From positions 1 to 27,240 of the forward strand of contig CAJUNS010000004.1 of NCBI GenBank assembly GCA_910587995.1: DNA of 27,240 nt, given 5' to 3'. Shown piece by piece: positions 16,966-23,791 of the stretch. The DNA is from an uncultured Oscillospiraceae bacterium. GTDB taxonomy: Bacteria; Bacillota_A; Clostridia; Oscillospirales; Acutalibacteraceae. Position numbers and translations under genes: made by a program. The notes under the pieces were generated by a model. The model was not told where the DNA came from. It made no database searches and was given only the letters and a program-made list of their open reading frames with translations. Position 1 is the first letter of the stretch, and each line of letters opens with the position of its first letter.

Positions 16966-17184
16966 ATGACGAAACGTTTCAACCTCATCGACCTGGACTG
17001 CGCCAACTGCGCGGCCAAAATGGAGACCGCCATTAAAAAAATTGCAGGAGTGGAAGATGCTTCCGTCAGTTTTATGACGCAGAAGATGACCATCCAAGCC
17101 GACCCGGAGCGCTTTGAGGAGATCATGGACCAAGTGGTAAAGGTCTGCCGGAAGGTGGAGCCAGACTGCCAAATCGTCCGCTGA
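16966..17184 (+). CDS. Free heavy-metal-associated (HMA) domain metallochaperone
   Basis: The 72-residue protein consists of one ferredoxin-like HMA domain. The metal site is DCANC (C12 and C15), and the sequence DLDCANCAAKMETAIKK is the type found at the N-terminus of CadA/ZntA Zn/Cd/Pb ATPases. A second Cys pair region (C61, C68) lies near the C-terminus. The start ATG at 16966 has AAAGGA 10 nt upstream; a TTG three codons earlier is less likely. The ATPase two genes downstream lacks an HMA domain, so this protein likely supplies it in trans. Its TGA overlaps the next gene's ATG (TGATG). Confidence 0.92.
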   Translation: MTKRFNLIDLDCANCAAKMETAIKKIAGVEDASVSFMTQKMTIQADPERFEEIMDQVVKVCRKVEPDCQIVR

Positions 17185-17798
17185 TGGGAAGCTTTTGGGA
17201 CCGCGCCGCCTGTTTTTACGACTTCTCCGAGACCTTCAACGCCCGGGCAAACCGAGCCATGGTCCAAGCCGCCGCCCGCTGGGTAAGCCCCGGAAGCCGG
17301 GTGCTGGACTGCGCGGCCGGTACCGGGGCCCTGTCCCTGGCCGCCGCGAAAAAGGCGGAAGCCGTACTCTGCACAGACCTCTCCCCCGCCATGCTGGCCC
17401 AGGCCAAGCGAAAGGCCGCGGCTCAGGGCGCTGGCAACATTACCTTCGCCCAGCGGGACCTGTTTGCCCCGCCGCCCCCGAGGCCCTTTGACGGGGTGAT
17501 TGCCGGAAACGTCCTGCATCTGCTGGACGAGCCGGAACGGGCCCTTGCCAGCCTGCTGGCCTGCCTGCGCCCCGGCGGGCGGCTGATTCTGCCAACCTAC
17601 CTGCAAGGGGAGGCGTCCCCCTTGTTCCGGGTTCTGCTGGCCGCGTACCAATGGGTGGGCTTTCGCCCGAAGCGCCAGTTTACAGACAAGAGCTACCGGA
17701 CCCTGCTAGCCCCTTGGCGGCCCACTTATTACCAGCTGCTGCCCGGCCCGCTGCCCGTGGGCTTTGCTGTCATCACGAAAGGAATGGATTCCCTATGA
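17184..17798 (+). CDS. Class I SAM-dependent methyltransferase
   Basis: The 204-residue Rossmann-fold methyltransferase has motif I VLDCAAGTGALS, an acidic end of beta2 (CTDLSPAML), NITFAQRDLF and FDGVIAGNVLHLL, and the post-motif LRPGGRLILPTY, as in UbiE/Methyltransf_11 proteins. The substrate is unknown. It lacks the set of cysteines expected of arsenite methyltransferase ArsM. It is translationally coupled on both sides: TGATG with the HMA gene (no separate ribosome binding site) and ATGA with the ATPase. Being locked between two halves of a metal-export system suggests a function tied to metal stress, but this is inference. Confidence 0.88.
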   Translation: MGSFWDRAACFYDFSETFNARANRAMVQAAARWVSPGSRVLDCAAGTGALSLAAAKKAEAVLCTDLSPAMLAQAKRKAAAQGAGNITFAQRDLFAPPPPRPFDGVIAGNVLHLLDEPERALASLLACLRPGGRLILPTYLQGEASPLFRVLLAAYQWVGFRPKRQFTDKSYRTLLAPWRPTYYQLLPGPLPVGFAVITKGMDSL

Positions 17799-19681
17799 GT
17801 TTGCTGTCGGACATGACAAAAAAACAACGAACCATGGCCCTGCGCATTCTGGCCGGAGCCCTGCTGCTGGTGGCGGCGGTGCTGGTTCCCTATCACGGGC
17901 CCTGGCGCTTTCTGCTGTTTCTGCCCGCCTATGGTATGGTAGGCTGGGATGTGCTCTGGCGGGCGGCGAAAAATATCTGCCACGGCCAGGTCTTCGATGA
18001 GAATTTTCTAATGGCCCTGGCCACGGTGGGGGCCTTCTGCACCGGCTTTTTCGGGGAGGGCGAATACCCCGAGGCGGTGTTCGTTATGCTGTTCTATCAG
18101 GTAGGCGAGCTGTTCCAGGGCGTGGCTGTGGGCAAATCCCGCAGGTCCATTTCCTCTCTGATGGACCTGCGGCCGGACTTTGCCAACGTGGAGCAGGAGG
18201 GCCAACTGGTCCAGGTGGACCCAGAGGATGTGGCTGTGGGCAGCGTCATTGTGGTGAAGCCCGGCGAGAAGGTGCCTCTGGACGGGGTGGTGGTGGAGGG
18301 CTCCACCACGTTGAACACCGCCGCGCTGACGGGCGAATCCCTGCCCCGGTCCATCCAGGCCGGGGACAGCGCTGCCAGCGGCTGCGTAAACCTGAGCGGC
18401 CTGATCCGGGTGCGGGTGGACCGGCCCTATCAAGAGGGCACCGTGGCAAAAATTTTAGACCTGGTGGAAAACGCCGCCAGCAAAAAGGCCCACGCGGAAA
18501 ATTTCATCACCAAGTTTGCCCGGTACTACACCCCCGCAGTGGTCATTGCCGCCCTGTTCCTGGCGGTGATTCCCCCGCTGTTTGCGGGCGGCTGGGCCCT
18601 GTGGCTCCAGCGGGCCCTGACCTTCCTGGTGGTCTCCTGCCCCTGCGCGCTGGTGATCTCCGTGCCCCTGAGCTTCTTCTGCGGCATTGGCGGGGCTTCC
18701 CGGCAGGGCGTACTCATCAAGGGCGGCAACTACATGGAGGCCCTGGCGGCTGTGAATACGGTAGTCTTCGACAAAACCGGCACTTTAACCCAAGGCGTCT
18801 TCCAGGTGACGGAAGTGCGCCCTGAGCCCTGGCTCACCCGGGAGCAGCTGCTGGAGCTGGCCGCCCTGGCGGAAAGCTACTCGGACCACCCCATCTCCCG
18901 GTCCATTCGGGAGGCCTGGAACGGCCCTGCGGACGCCTCCCGGCTTTCGGAGGTGGAGGAGCTGCCCGGCCGTGGCCTGCGGGTGCGGGTGGATGGCAAG
19001 CTCATCTGCGCGGGCAACCGGAAGCTGATGGAGGAATGCGGCGCGGCCCTGCCCCAGGAGATGGGCGGTTCTGTGGGCACCACCGTGTTTTTGGCGGCAG
19101 AGGGCCGCTATGCCGGGCGGCTGGTCATCTCTGACCAGCTGAAAGCCGACGCGGTGGAAGCTGTGGCCCAGCTGAAAGCCCAAGGCGTCCACACTGTTAT
19201 GCTTACCGGCGACGCCCAGGCCGCCGGAGAGGCCGCCGCCAAAGCCCTGGGGCTGGACCAGGCTTACGCCGAACTGCTTCCGGCGGACAAGGTGGAAAAG
19301 GTGGAAGAACTGCTGGCACAGCAGGCTCCCAAGTCCCGGCTGGCCTTTGTGGGCGATGGCATCAACGACGCGCCGGTGCTTTCCCGGGCGGATGTGGGCA
19401 TTGCCATGGGGGCCTTGGGCTCGGACGCGGCCATTGAGGCGGCGGACGTGGTGCTGATGGACGACAAGCCCTCTAAAATCCCCCTGGCCATGGCCATTGC
19501 CCGAAAGACCCTGGCCATTGTGCGGCAGAACATTATTTTCGCCCTCGGCGTCAAGGGCTTGGTGCTGGCGTTTACGGCGGTGGGCCTTGCCAACATGTGG
19601 CTGGCGGTTTTCGCGGATGTGGGGGTCATGGTGCTGGCTGTGCTCAACGCCACCCGGGCCAACGCGAGGAAAAAGACCTAG
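17795..19681 (+). CDS. P1B-type heavy-metal-exporting ATPase (Zn/Cd/Pb type), lacking the N-terminal HMA domain
   Basis: The 628-residue membrane pump couples ATP hydrolysis to metal export. Visible motifs are TGES (179-182, actuator), CPC in the membrane (282-284), DKTGT with phosphorylated D326, SDHPIS (the HP nucleotide site) and GDGINDAP. The last transmembrane helix contains DVGVMVLAVLNATR, the Asp signature of the P1B-2 (Zn/Cd/Pb) group. The start ATG at 17795 overlaps the methyltransferase stop (ATGA) and has AAAGGA about 11 nt upstream. No HMA domain precedes the first helix, in contrast to usual CadA/ZntA. A terminator follows 20 bp after the stop. Confidence 0.95.
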   Translation: MSLLSDMTKKQRTMALRILAGALLLVAAVLVPYHGPWRFLLFLPAYGMVGWDVLWRAAKNICHGQVFDENFLMALATVGAFCTGFFGEGEYPEAVFVMLFYQVGELFQGVAVGKSRRSISSLMDLRPDFANVEQEGQLVQVDPEDVAVGSVIVVKPGEKVPLDGVVVEGSTTLNTAALTGESLPRSIQAGDSAASGCVNLSGLIRVRVDRPYQEGTVAKILDLVENAASKKAHAENFITKFARYYTPAVVIAALFLAVIPPLFAGGWALWLQRALTFLVVSCPCALVISVPLSFFCGIGGASRQGVLIKGGNYMEALAAVNTVVFDKTGTLTQGVFQVTEVRPEPWLTREQLLELAALAESYSDHPISRSIREAWNGPADASRLSEVEELPGRGLRVRVDGKLICAGNRKLMEECGAALPQEMGGSVGTTVFLAAEGRYAGRLVISDQLKADAVEAVAQLKAQGVHTVMLTGDAQAAGEAAAKALGLDQAYAELLPADKVEKVEELLAQQAPKSRLAFVGDGINDAPVLSRADVGIAMGALGSDAAIEAADVVLMDDKPSKIPLAMAIARKTLAIVRQNIIFALGVKGLVLAFTAVGLANMWLAVFADVGVMVLAVLNATRANARKKT

Positions 19682-19700
19682 CGGGCCTATCAATTATAAT

Positions 19701-19743
19701 AAAAAGCAGCCCCATCCCGGACGGATGGCGGGCTGCTTTTTTT
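19701..19743 (+). terminator. Rho-independent terminator of the metal operon
   Basis: The stem AGCAGCCC/GGGCTGCT with CATCC/GGATG inner pairs ends in TTTTTTT, about 20 bp after the ATPase stop. Confidence 0.92.
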
Positions 19744-20119
19744 GCGTGGAAAAATGGGGGGAAAGCGGGCCCGAAGGAGGCCCCTGCAAGATAGCGTACT
19801 TTTTTGCAAAAGCTAGCTACGTATCTCCCAGCTCTGATATTAGCACAAATTTCCTGGAAAGGCAATACCTACTATGGAAAAAGATTGTGAATCTGCCAAT
19901 AAAAATACTCCATGCGGAAGCTGCAAAAAAGTACACGTTTTTGCAAACGGGGAGCGCTTTGGCCCGGAAGGAGCTGGGCAGCGGATATCCCGCGCGACCC
20001 GTAAATCTTCCAAAGCAGGGGAGTTGTATGGAGGAGTTTTTGGGAGGACTGTATTTAAGAGGGGAGGGAGATACCGCCATATGGCCGCCCGCGCGCTGCG
20101 CCCAAGCGCGGGCAGAGTA

Positions 20120-20213
20120 ATCTGGGCGTACGGGCAAACCACCGGAAACGATGGGGCTGCAAAGCTAGGGGGCTAAGGCGTTCAGGGCGCTATGCCAGCC
20201 CGGCTGCTGGTGC
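20120..20213 (+). ncRNA. Cyclic di-GMP-I (GEMM) riboswitch aptamer 1 of 2
   Basis: The core matches GEMM in order. GGGCAAACC is followed by a stem capped by a GAAA tetraloop (CCACCG-GAAA-CGATGG). Next come GCAAAGC and GGGGCTAAGG, then the receptor partner TATGCC and the 3' segment AGCCCGGCTGCTGG. CTAAG with TATG is the classic 11-nt tetraloop receptor that docks the GAAA loop in this class. The base I align with ligand-contacting G20 reads G, which favours c-di-GMP over cGAMP, though the alignment by eye is uncertain. Ends are approximate. Confidence 0.85.
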
Positions 20214-20250
20214 GGGCTCCTTTATAGTAAGTTTACTGTAAAGGGCCCGC
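20214..20250 (+). repeat. Hairpin linking the two aptamers
   Basis: GGGC, CTTTA and AGTAA segments on the left pair with TTACT, TAAAG and GCCC on the right, with short internal loops. It lacks a T-run after it, so it is a spacer or folding insulator rather than a terminator. Confidence 0.5.
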
Positions 20251-20269
20251 CGGATGTGGCGCGGAGCAT

Positions 20270-20377
20270 AACTCCGCCCACAGCCTTGGTAAACCGGCCG
20301 AAAGGCCGGGGCACAAAGCAAGGGGCCTACGGTGGTCTCCATATGTGGACCTACTATGGCAGCCCAGCCGCCGGATC
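20270..20377 (+). ncRNA. Cyclic di-GMP-I (GEMM) riboswitch aptamer 2 of 2
   Basis: The second full GEMM core reads GGTAAACC, a perfect stem CCGGCC-GAAA-GGCCGG, GCACAAAGCAAGGGGCCTAC, a variable stem (GGTC...GACC), CTATGG and AGCCCAGCCGCCGG. A strong hairpin (GCGGAG/CTCCGC flanked by TGTGG/CCACA, 20254-20282) stands directly before it and overlaps the approximate 5' end given here. The distance from the 3' end to the start codon is about 40 nt. Downstream, CGGAT/ATCCG (20372-20388) and CTTTGC/GCAAAG (20378-20402) are mutually exclusive stems, the latter next to the ribosome binding site, suggesting translational control. Ends are approximate. Confidence 0.88.
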
Positions 20378-20417
20378 CTTTGCATCCGAAAAACCAGCAA
20401 AGAGAGGAAAAGTTAAG

Positions 20418-22196
20418 ATGAAAATGCACAAAAACAATCTCGTCAAGCGCGGCTTCGCCGTGCTCCTGGCCCTGGCTCTGGTCGTTGGCATGATGCCCAT
20501 GATGGCGTTAGCGGCGAACCACACCTATGGCAATGGTGATTGCAATGTCTGCAAAAACGGCAGCGGCAATAGTAATAACCATGTCTGGGGATCCGATGGA
20601 AAGTGCGAGTGCTGTGGAAAGACTGGCGGGCCGACTACTCCGTCCGTGAGCCCTGACCCGAGCACCCCGCCGGAGACAGAGACTCCCGAGCCGACTGACC
20701 AGCCCGAACATGTGCACAGCCACACTGGGATCATCACCACACAGCCTACCTGCACGGAAGCGGGCGTAAAGACCTTTACGTGTGAGTGTGGGGATTCCTA
20801 TACCGAGCAGGTTGAGAAGCTGGACCACGACTTCACTGGTTCCTATGTTCCTACTGGGACGGGTGGCCAGCATTGGCATGAATGCCTTTATGGCTGTGGC
20901 GCCCATGATAGCGCTGTAGCGCACAATATGGTCGAGGACAACCGCGAGCCTACCTGCAAGGAGCCGGGACATACTGGCGGAATATGCGCTGACTGCGGTT
21001 ACGACACTGGCAAGGATATTCCTGCCTTGCAGCACAAGTGGACCATTCACGACAAGAAGGCTCCCACCTGCACCGAGAATGGCTTTGACAATGTGCATTG
21101 CCAGTACTGCGGGATGAAGAGCGCGACGGCAAGCCAAATTTTCCTGTCGAAGGGCCACCAGTTCAATGCCTGGACAGTGGATGAGGCTGGCCATATCACC
21201 CACAGCCACTCCTGCAAAGTGTGTGGGCTTAAAGAGACCGAGGCCCATACGGGCTTTGAGTGGGAGACGGTTTCTGAGGATGATGTGTCCAAGGTAGAGT
21301 CCCGTGTGTGCGATGACTGTGGGTACAAAGAGACAAAAACCACGTCCAAGGTGTGCCGGCATCCTGCTACCGAAACGCGCAAGGAACACCAGGACGCCAC
21401 CTGCGTGACAGCGGGTTATGACGTTACTATCTGCGGTGTGTGTGACGCCGAAGTTGAGCGGCATGACATCCCCGCCGGGGGCCATACCTATGACGCTTGG
21501 ACCGACAACGGCGAGGAAAACCACATCCACACCTGCGTCAATGAGGGCTGCACTGCCGGGACCGAGGGCCACGCGGTAACCGCCGCCCACGACTTCAGCG
21601 AGTGGGAAACGACCGCTTACCCCACCTATGGCATTCCCGGCCGGGAGGAGCGCGCCTGCGCCACCTGCGGCCGCGAGGAGAGTCGAGAGATTCCCGCTTT
21701 GGTGGGTCCTCCGGTCATCCCGCCCCCGGTGGTGGTTCCCGATGAGCCCGACGAGCCCATCGAGGAGCCGGACGTTCCCCTGAACCCCACTCCCGAAGAG
21801 CCTGACGAGCCCATTGAGGAGCCGGATGTTCCCTTGGACCCCGCTCCCGAAGAGCCTGACGAGCCCATCGAGGAGCCGGACGTTCCCCTGGACCCCACTC
21901 CCGAAGAGCCCGACGAGCCCATCGAGGAGCCGGACGTTCCCCTGGACCCCACTCCCGATGAGCCCGTTGATGAGCCGGACGTTCCGCTGAACCCCGCTCC
22001 CGAAGAGCCGGCAGGCGGCAACGGCAACGGCGGCTCTGGCGCCAATGACGAGGAAATCTTGGAAGACGGAGAAATCCCCCTAGCTGACGTGCCCAAGACC
22101 AGCGACGACCTGAGCCTGCTTTGGATTCTGGTCCTGGCCTGCGGCGCGACCCTGATGGCCCGGTGCCTTTCCCGTAAAGAGCGGACCCAGCGCTAA
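20418..22196 (+). CDS. Secreted, wall-anchored surface protein with Cys-rich repeats and acidic Pro-rich stalk
   Basis: The product has 592 residues. A signal peptide spans about 1-33 (KRGFAVLLALALVV, cut near ALA). Residues about 40-430 carry several degenerate Cys-rich repeats of the form PTCTEAGxxTxTCxxCG...H (for example QPTCTEAGVKTFTCECG and EPTCKEPGHTGGICADCG), with paired Cys and His suggestive of metal or disulphide stabilisation. A Pro run, GPPVIPPPVVVP, leads into an 18-residue acidic Pro repeat (about 442-528). The C-terminus has VPKTS (558-562), a hydrophobic helix and RKERTQR, a sortase sorting-signal layout with a variant motif. The start ATG has GAGAGG 10 nt upstream and lies behind tandem c-di-GMP riboswitches, so it is likely an adhesin or matrix protein switched by c-di-GMP. 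No sortase gene is in the window. Confidence 0.88.
   Translation: MKMHKNNLVKRGFAVLLALALVVGMMPMMALAANHTYGNGDCNVCKNGSGNSNNHVWGSDGKCECCGKTGGPTTPSVSPDPSTPPETETPEPTDQPEHVHSHTGIITTQPTCTEAGVKTFTCECGDSYTEQVEKLDHDFTGSYVPTGTGGQHWHECLYGCGAHDSAVAHNMVEDNREPTCKEPGHTGGICADCGYDTGKDIPALQHKWTIHDKKAPTCTENGFDNVHCQYCGMKSATASQIFLSKGHQFNAWTVDEAGHITHSHSCKVCGLKETEAHTGFEWETVSEDDVSKVESRVCDDCGYKETKTTSKVCRHPATETRKEHQDATCVTAGYDVTICGVCDAEVERHDIPAGGHTYDAWTDNGEENHIHTCVNEGCTAGTEGHAVTAAHDFSEWETTAYPTYGIPGREERACATCGREESREIPALVGPPVIPPPVVVPDEPDEPIEEPDVPLNPTPEEPDEPIEEPDVPLDPAPEEPDEPIEEPDVPLDPTPEEPDEPIEEPDVPLDPTPDEPVDEPDVPLNPAPEEPAGGNGNGGSGANDEEILEDGEIPLADVPKTSDDLSLLWILVLACGATLMARCLSRKERTQR
21741..22001 (+). repeat. 54-bp tandem repeat encoding an acidic Pro-rich stalk
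   Basis: Units begin at 21741, 21795, 21849 and 21903, with a shortened one at 21957. Each encodes the 18-residue pattern EEPDEPIEEPDVPLDPTP with small changes (N/D, T/A). High DNA identity suggests copy-number change by slippage. Confidence 0.9.
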
Positions 22197-22226
22197 AGGC
22201 GCTTAACCGCGAAACTGTTCCAAAGG

Positions 22227-22258
22227 CCGAGGCCCTCCGGGGCCCCGGTTCTTTTTTT
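22227..22258 (+). terminator. Rho-independent terminator of the surface protein gene
   Basis: The stem CCGAGGCCC/GGGCCCCGG has one mismatch and a TCCG loop, followed by TTCTTTTTTT, 30 bp after the stop. Confidence 0.85.
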
Positions 22259-22265
22259 GCCAATC

Positions 22266-22279
22266 CCTAACATGTTAGG
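22266..22279. promoter_or_regulatory. Palindromic operator candidate upstream of the MATE gene
   Basis: CCTAACATGTTAGG is a perfect 14-base palindrome ending 2 bp before the -35 box. The position suits a repressor or activator such as a MarR- or TetR-type drug sensor, but no such gene is adjacent. Confidence 0.55.
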
Positions 22280-22281
22280 TC

Positions 22282-22310
22282 TTGCCTTTTCCCCATTTCC
22301 AGTATAGAAT
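22282..22310 (+). promoter_or_regulatory. Candidate promoter of the MATE gene
   Basis: TTGCCT, 17-bp spacer, TAGAAT, ending 28 bp before the start codon. Confidence 0.55.
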
Positions 22311-22338
22311 GGCTCCATACAGGGAAAGGAGAAAGCCC

Positions 22339-23718
22339 ATGGAACAAAAAATTCGCGAAAACAGCATTACAGAAGGGGTTATTTGGAAGCAGCTTTTGGT
22401 GTTTTTCTTCCCCATTTTAATCGGAACCTTTTTTCAGCAGCTTTATAATACGGTAGATACCATCATAGTCGGCCAATATGTTGGCAAAGAGGCTTTGGCA
22501 GCTGTGGGCACCACCGGCACCCTCATCAACCTGCTGGTGGGCTTCTTTGTGGGGGTTTCCTCTGGCGCTACGGTAATCATCTCGCAATTCTTTGGCGGCG
22601 GCGACTGGAAAAACCTCTCTAAGGCGGTGCACACCTCCATTGCCCTGGCTTTGGCCGGGGGCGGAATGATCTTGGTGCTGGGCATCCTCACGGCCCGGCC
22701 CTCTCTGGCTCTTTTGGGCGTGCCGGAAGAGATTCTGGAGGACGCGCTGCTCTACTTAAACGTGTACTATTCGGGCATTCTATTTTGTATGATCTACAAT
22801 GTGGGAACAGGTGTGCTCCGGGCCATTGGCGACAGCCGCATGCCCCTTTATGTGCTGATTGTCTGCTGTCTGGTAAACATTGTGCTGGACCTGCTCTTTG
22901 TGGTGGCATTCCATTGGGGCGTGCTGGGCGTGGCCCTGGCCACGGTGGTCTCTCAGGCGGTCAGCGCCCTGCTTATTATGCTGCGCCTCATGCTTACCCA
23001 GGAGGCGTACCGGGTGGAGCTCCGGCTGCTCCGCTTTGACCGGGGCATTCTGCGCAGCGTTATCCGCATCGGCCTGCCCGCCGGAGCGCAGTCCGTGTGC
23101 TACTCCCTCTCCAATCTGGTGATCCAGGCCAGCATCAATTCCTTTGGCACCGACGCCATCGCCTCTTGGGCGGCCATTGGCAAAATTGATGGCTTTATCT
23201 GGATGGTAATGGGCGCTTTCGGCATCTCCATCACCACCTTTGTGGGCCAGAATTTTGGGGCCCGGAAATACGGCCGGGTCAAGCGCAGCGTGATGGTCTG
23301 CCTGGCCATGACTTTGGGCGTCACCATTGGCTTAAGCCTGGTTCTGCTGGTTTTTATGGAGCCCCTTTTGCGTTTCTTCACCGGCGATACGGAAGTCATT
23401 GCCATTGGGCAAAGCTTTCTGCGCATTTTGGCTCCCTCTTACTTTACCTTTGTGTTCATAGAGATTTTTTCAGGGGCCATCCGGGGCGCGGGCGAGGCCC
23501 TGCAGCCCATGCTCATCACGGTTTTCGGGGTTTGCGGCCTGCGAATCCTCTGGGTCCTGCTGGCTGTGCCCCTGTACCCCACCATGCAGATGGTGGCCAT
23601 GAACTACCCGGTCACTTGGACCGCCACAGCCACTGTCTTTACCATCTACTATTGCCGGATGAAGTGGCTGGAACGCGGCAAACGGGCGGCGGGGCACCTG
23701 GTGGACGAAAACGCATAA
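22339..23718 (+). CDS. MATE-family multidrug/cation antiporter
   Basis: The 459-residue membrane protein has about 12 hydrophobic helices in two homologous halves. The first half has PILIGTFFQQLYNTVDTIIVGQYVG and the loop GFFVGVSSGATVIISQFFGGGD. The second half has RIGLPAGAQSVCYSLSNLVIQASIN and AAIGKIDGFIW...ITTFVGQNFGARKYGRVK. This is the NorM/DinF-type MATE pattern of exporters that use Na+ or H+ gradients to expel cationic compounds; the actual substrate is not deducible. The ATG at 22339 is chosen because AAAGGAG lies 8 nt upstream; the frame is open further upstream but across the promoter. It appears to be a single-gene unit, and no terminator is seen before spoVAD. Confidence 0.93.
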   Translation: MEQKIRENSITEGVIWKQLLVFFFPILIGTFFQQLYNTVDTIIVGQYVGKEALAAVGTTGTLINLLVGFFVGVSSGATVIISQFFGGGDWKNLSKAVHTSIALALAGGGMILVLGILTARPSLALLGVPEEILEDALLYLNVYYSGILFCMIYNVGTGVLRAIGDSRMPLYVLIVCCLVNIVLDLLFVVAFHWGVLGVALATVVSQAVSALLIMLRLMLTQEAYRVELRLLRFDRGILRSVIRIGLPAGAQSVCYSLSNLVIQASINSFGTDAIASWAAIGKIDGFIWMVMGAFGISITTFVGQNFGARKYGRVKRSVMVCLAMTLGVTIGLSLVLLVFMEPLLRFFTGDTEVIAIGQSFLRILAPSYFTFVFIEIFSGAIRGAGEALQPMLITVFGVCGLRILWVLLAVPLYPTMQMVAMNYPVTWTATATVFTIYYCRMKWLERGKRAAGHLVDENA

Positions 23719-23741
23719 ATGGCGGCGCAATGCAAAAACTA
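23712..23741 (+). promoter_or_regulatory. Possible sigma-G (forespore) promoter of spoVAD
   Basis: CGCATA, 17-bp spacer, AAAACTA compares with the Bacillus sigma-G consensus TGMATA / CATACTA at 5 of 6 and 5 of 7 positions. It overlaps the end of the MATE gene and would start transcription near 23748. Confidence 0.35.
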
Positions 23742-23742
23742 A

Positions 23743-23784
23743 CCCCCATGCGGGCGGGCAACCGCCAAAAAACACGCAAGGGGG
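23743..23784 (+). promoter_or_regulatory. RNA stem sequestering the spoVAD ribosome binding site
   Basis: CCCCC-A-TGCG at 23743-23752 pairs with CGCA-A-GGGGG at 23775-23784, with an A-A mismatch. The inner hairpin is GGCGG-GCAA-CCGCC (GNRA loop). The ribosome binding site AAGGGGG lies in the 3' strand, 7 nt before the GTG start. Confidence 0.5.
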
Positions 23785-23791
23785 CCTTTTT

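Larger units (their letters stand above)
19682..20417. other. Long intergenic region: terminator, uncharacterised stretch, tandem riboswitch leader
   Basis: The first 60 bases hold the terminator of the metal operon. From 19744 to about 20115 no function is clear. There is a 100-residue open frame at 19874-20176 with a GGAAAGG 11 nt upstream, but its end lies inside the first riboswitch and it has no recognisable domain. I found no good sigma-A or sigma-D promoter match, so the start of the leader transcript is unknown. From about 20120 to 20417 the DNA encodes structured RNA: aptamer 1, a long hairpin (20214-20250), a second hairpin (20254-20282), aptamer 2 and the expression platform. Confidence 0.65.

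Noticed and set aside
17184..17798. Methyltransferase as arsenite methyltransferase (ArsM) because of the arsR-like regulator
   Set aside because: It lacks the conserved cysteines of ArsM, and the pump in the operon is of Zn/Cd/Pb P1B type rather than an arsenite exporter.
7930..19811. TTTTGCAAAA palindrome upstream of both surface protein genes (7930-7939 and 19802-19811) as a shared operator
   Set aside because: The same decamer also occurs inside a coding region at 26707-26716, and its distances to the two promoters are unrelated, so a shared site is not supported.
19874..20176. Possible 100-residue gene with CGSC motif before the riboswitches
   Set aside because: A GGAAAGG lies 11 nt upstream, but the frame ends inside aptamer 1, its second half is Arg/Gly-rich without fold-like pattern, and no family is recognised. 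Not supported well enough to list as a gene.
20508..21590. Minus-strand open frame (360 codons) opposite the riboswitch-controlled surface gene
   Set aside because: No ribosome binding site or recognisable domain. The plus-strand gene has a signal peptide, ordered Cys repeats and a sorting signal.
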